Source: Myxococcales bacterium
Lineage (GTDB): Bacteria > Myxococcota > Bradymonadia > REDH01
Length of the DNA stretch: 7,163 bases
Direction: 5' to 3'
Assembly (NCBI GenBank): GCA_018970625.1
Contig: JAGWVZ010000185.1
Location: 1 to 7,163, forward strand
A program made the translations under genes and the position numbers. The notes under the pieces are model-generated. The model was not told where the DNA came from. It saw only the letters and a program-made list of their open reading frames with translations, and searched no databases. How positions within the stretch are numbered: the first letter of the stretch is position 1; each line of letters starts with the position of its first letter. Positions 6,644 to 7,163 of the stretch are shown piece by piece.

Positions 6644-7163
6644 CGACGATTCCTGACCCTCGGAAAGCTGGCTACCGCCGCGTCGCGCTTCCGTTTGCAG
6701 ACCCCGCCGCACACGCTGACGCTGACTTTCTGACTCCCGAAGGGATTCGCATCGGCCGGTTTACGTCTCCCGACGAGTTGAGCGCCGACCGCGACCTGAG
6801 CAGCGACTGGCCTGGCATGGCGCCGTTCACGCGTGGCCCGTACAGCACCATGTACGCGGTGCAGCCCTGGACCGTGCGGCAATATGCCGGGTTCTCGACC
6901 GCCGAGGAGAGCAACGCGTTTTATCGACGCAATCTGGCGGCCGGTCAGAAGGGCCTGTCGATCGCGTTCGATCTGGCCACGCATCGCGGCTATGACAGTG
7001 ATCACCCACGGGTCGTCGGCGACGTCGGCATGGCGGGCGTCGCCATCGACAGCATGGAGGACATGCGCATCCTGTTCAGCGGCATTCCGTTGAAAGAGAT
7101 GAGCGTTTCCATGACCATGAACGGGGCCGTAATCCCTGTTCTGGCGCTCTATATCATGGCGGG
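6640..7163 (+). CDS. mutB: Methylmalonyl-CoA mutase large (alpha, catalytic) subunit, 5' part
   Basis: The first 174 codons are present; the gene (usually about 700 or more codons) runs off the right edge, so the cobalamin domain is not visible. The N-terminal arm and early TIM barrel are strongly conserved: GPYSTMY (66-72), [22 protein letters not shown] (76-97), [21 protein letters not shown] (101-121), [12 protein letters not shown] (127-138) and [15 protein letters not shown] (154-168). Tyr82 matches the catalytic Tyr89 of the Propionibacterium enzyme, which guides homolysis of the cobalt-carbon bond. The residue at 75 is Gln where most relatives have Arg before Pro-Trp-Thr. Start ATG 6640 overlaps the mutA stop (ATGA) and has a strong GGAGG site 4 nt upstream, so the subunits are translationally coupled. 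The Tyr-x-Thr-Met-Tyr set and His-Arg-Gly-Tyr-Asp favour methylmalonyl-CoA over isobutyryl- or ethylmalonyl-CoA mutase. Confidence 0.95.
   Translation, partial: MTTIPDPRKAGYRRVALPFADPAAHADADFLTPEGIRIGRFTSPDELSADRDLSSDWPGMAPFTRGPYSTMYAVQPWTVRQYAGFSTAEESNAFYRRNLAAGQKGLSIAFDLATHRGYDSDHPRVVGDVGMAGVAIDSMEDMRILFSGIPLKEMSVSMTMNGAVIPVLALYIMA

Noticed and set aside
1..7163. tRNA, rRNA, CRISPR, insertion sequence or prophage signals
   Set aside because: No tRNA-like or rRNA-like sequence, no spaced identical repeats, no terminal inverted repeats and no transposase or integrase motif was seen.

Overview
The window is GC-rich and gene-dense, from a Gram-negative bacterium: it has an outer-membrane barrel, type IV pilus minor pilins and a sigma-54 promoter. 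The combination of FimT/PilV/PilW pilins, a multiheme cytochrome c beside a small barrel, and a two-subunit methylmalonyl-CoA mutase would fit the former Deltaproteobacteria (Myxococcota, Bradymonadota or Desulfobacterota). That placement is inference only, because no rRNA or taxonomic marker is present.

Left part, minus strand (1-2432): three type IV prepilins are transcribed leftward in the order fimT-like, pilV-like, pilW-like, and the last runs off the left edge. They are packed tightly: 7 nt between the first two, and a 4-nt ATGA overlap between the second and third. Each has the leader-peptidase signature of Gly followed by Phe, with Glu at mature position 5. Together they look like a minor-pilin operon that primes pilus assembly.

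Intergenic region (2433-2695): this divergent control region holds a canonical sigma-54 promoter facing the pilin operon, with GG-N10-GC spacing. Upstream of it are three imperfect copies of a GA(C)TCC(C)ACAA motif, a candidate activator-binding array. A plausible sigma-70 promoter faces right.

Middle part, plus strand (2696-4785): an exported beta-barrel protein overlaps by 4 nt (GTGA) a secreted seven-heme c-type cytochrome made of repeated paired-CXXCH modules. Sizes and order resemble the porin and periplasmic cytochrome of Geobacter-type porin-cytochrome conduits, which carry electrons across the outer membrane. No outer-surface cytochrome follows, so this is either a minimal version or a variant.

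Right part, plus strand (4871-7163): mutA (complete) and mutB (5' part) encode the small and large subunits of adenosylcobalamin-dependent methylmalonyl-CoA mutase, coupled by an ATGA overlap. This is housekeeping propionate/succinyl-CoA metabolism. A 16-bp perfect palindrome spans the cytochrome stop codon and separates the two plus-strand units.

No RNA genes, mobile elements or CRISPR arrays were seen.
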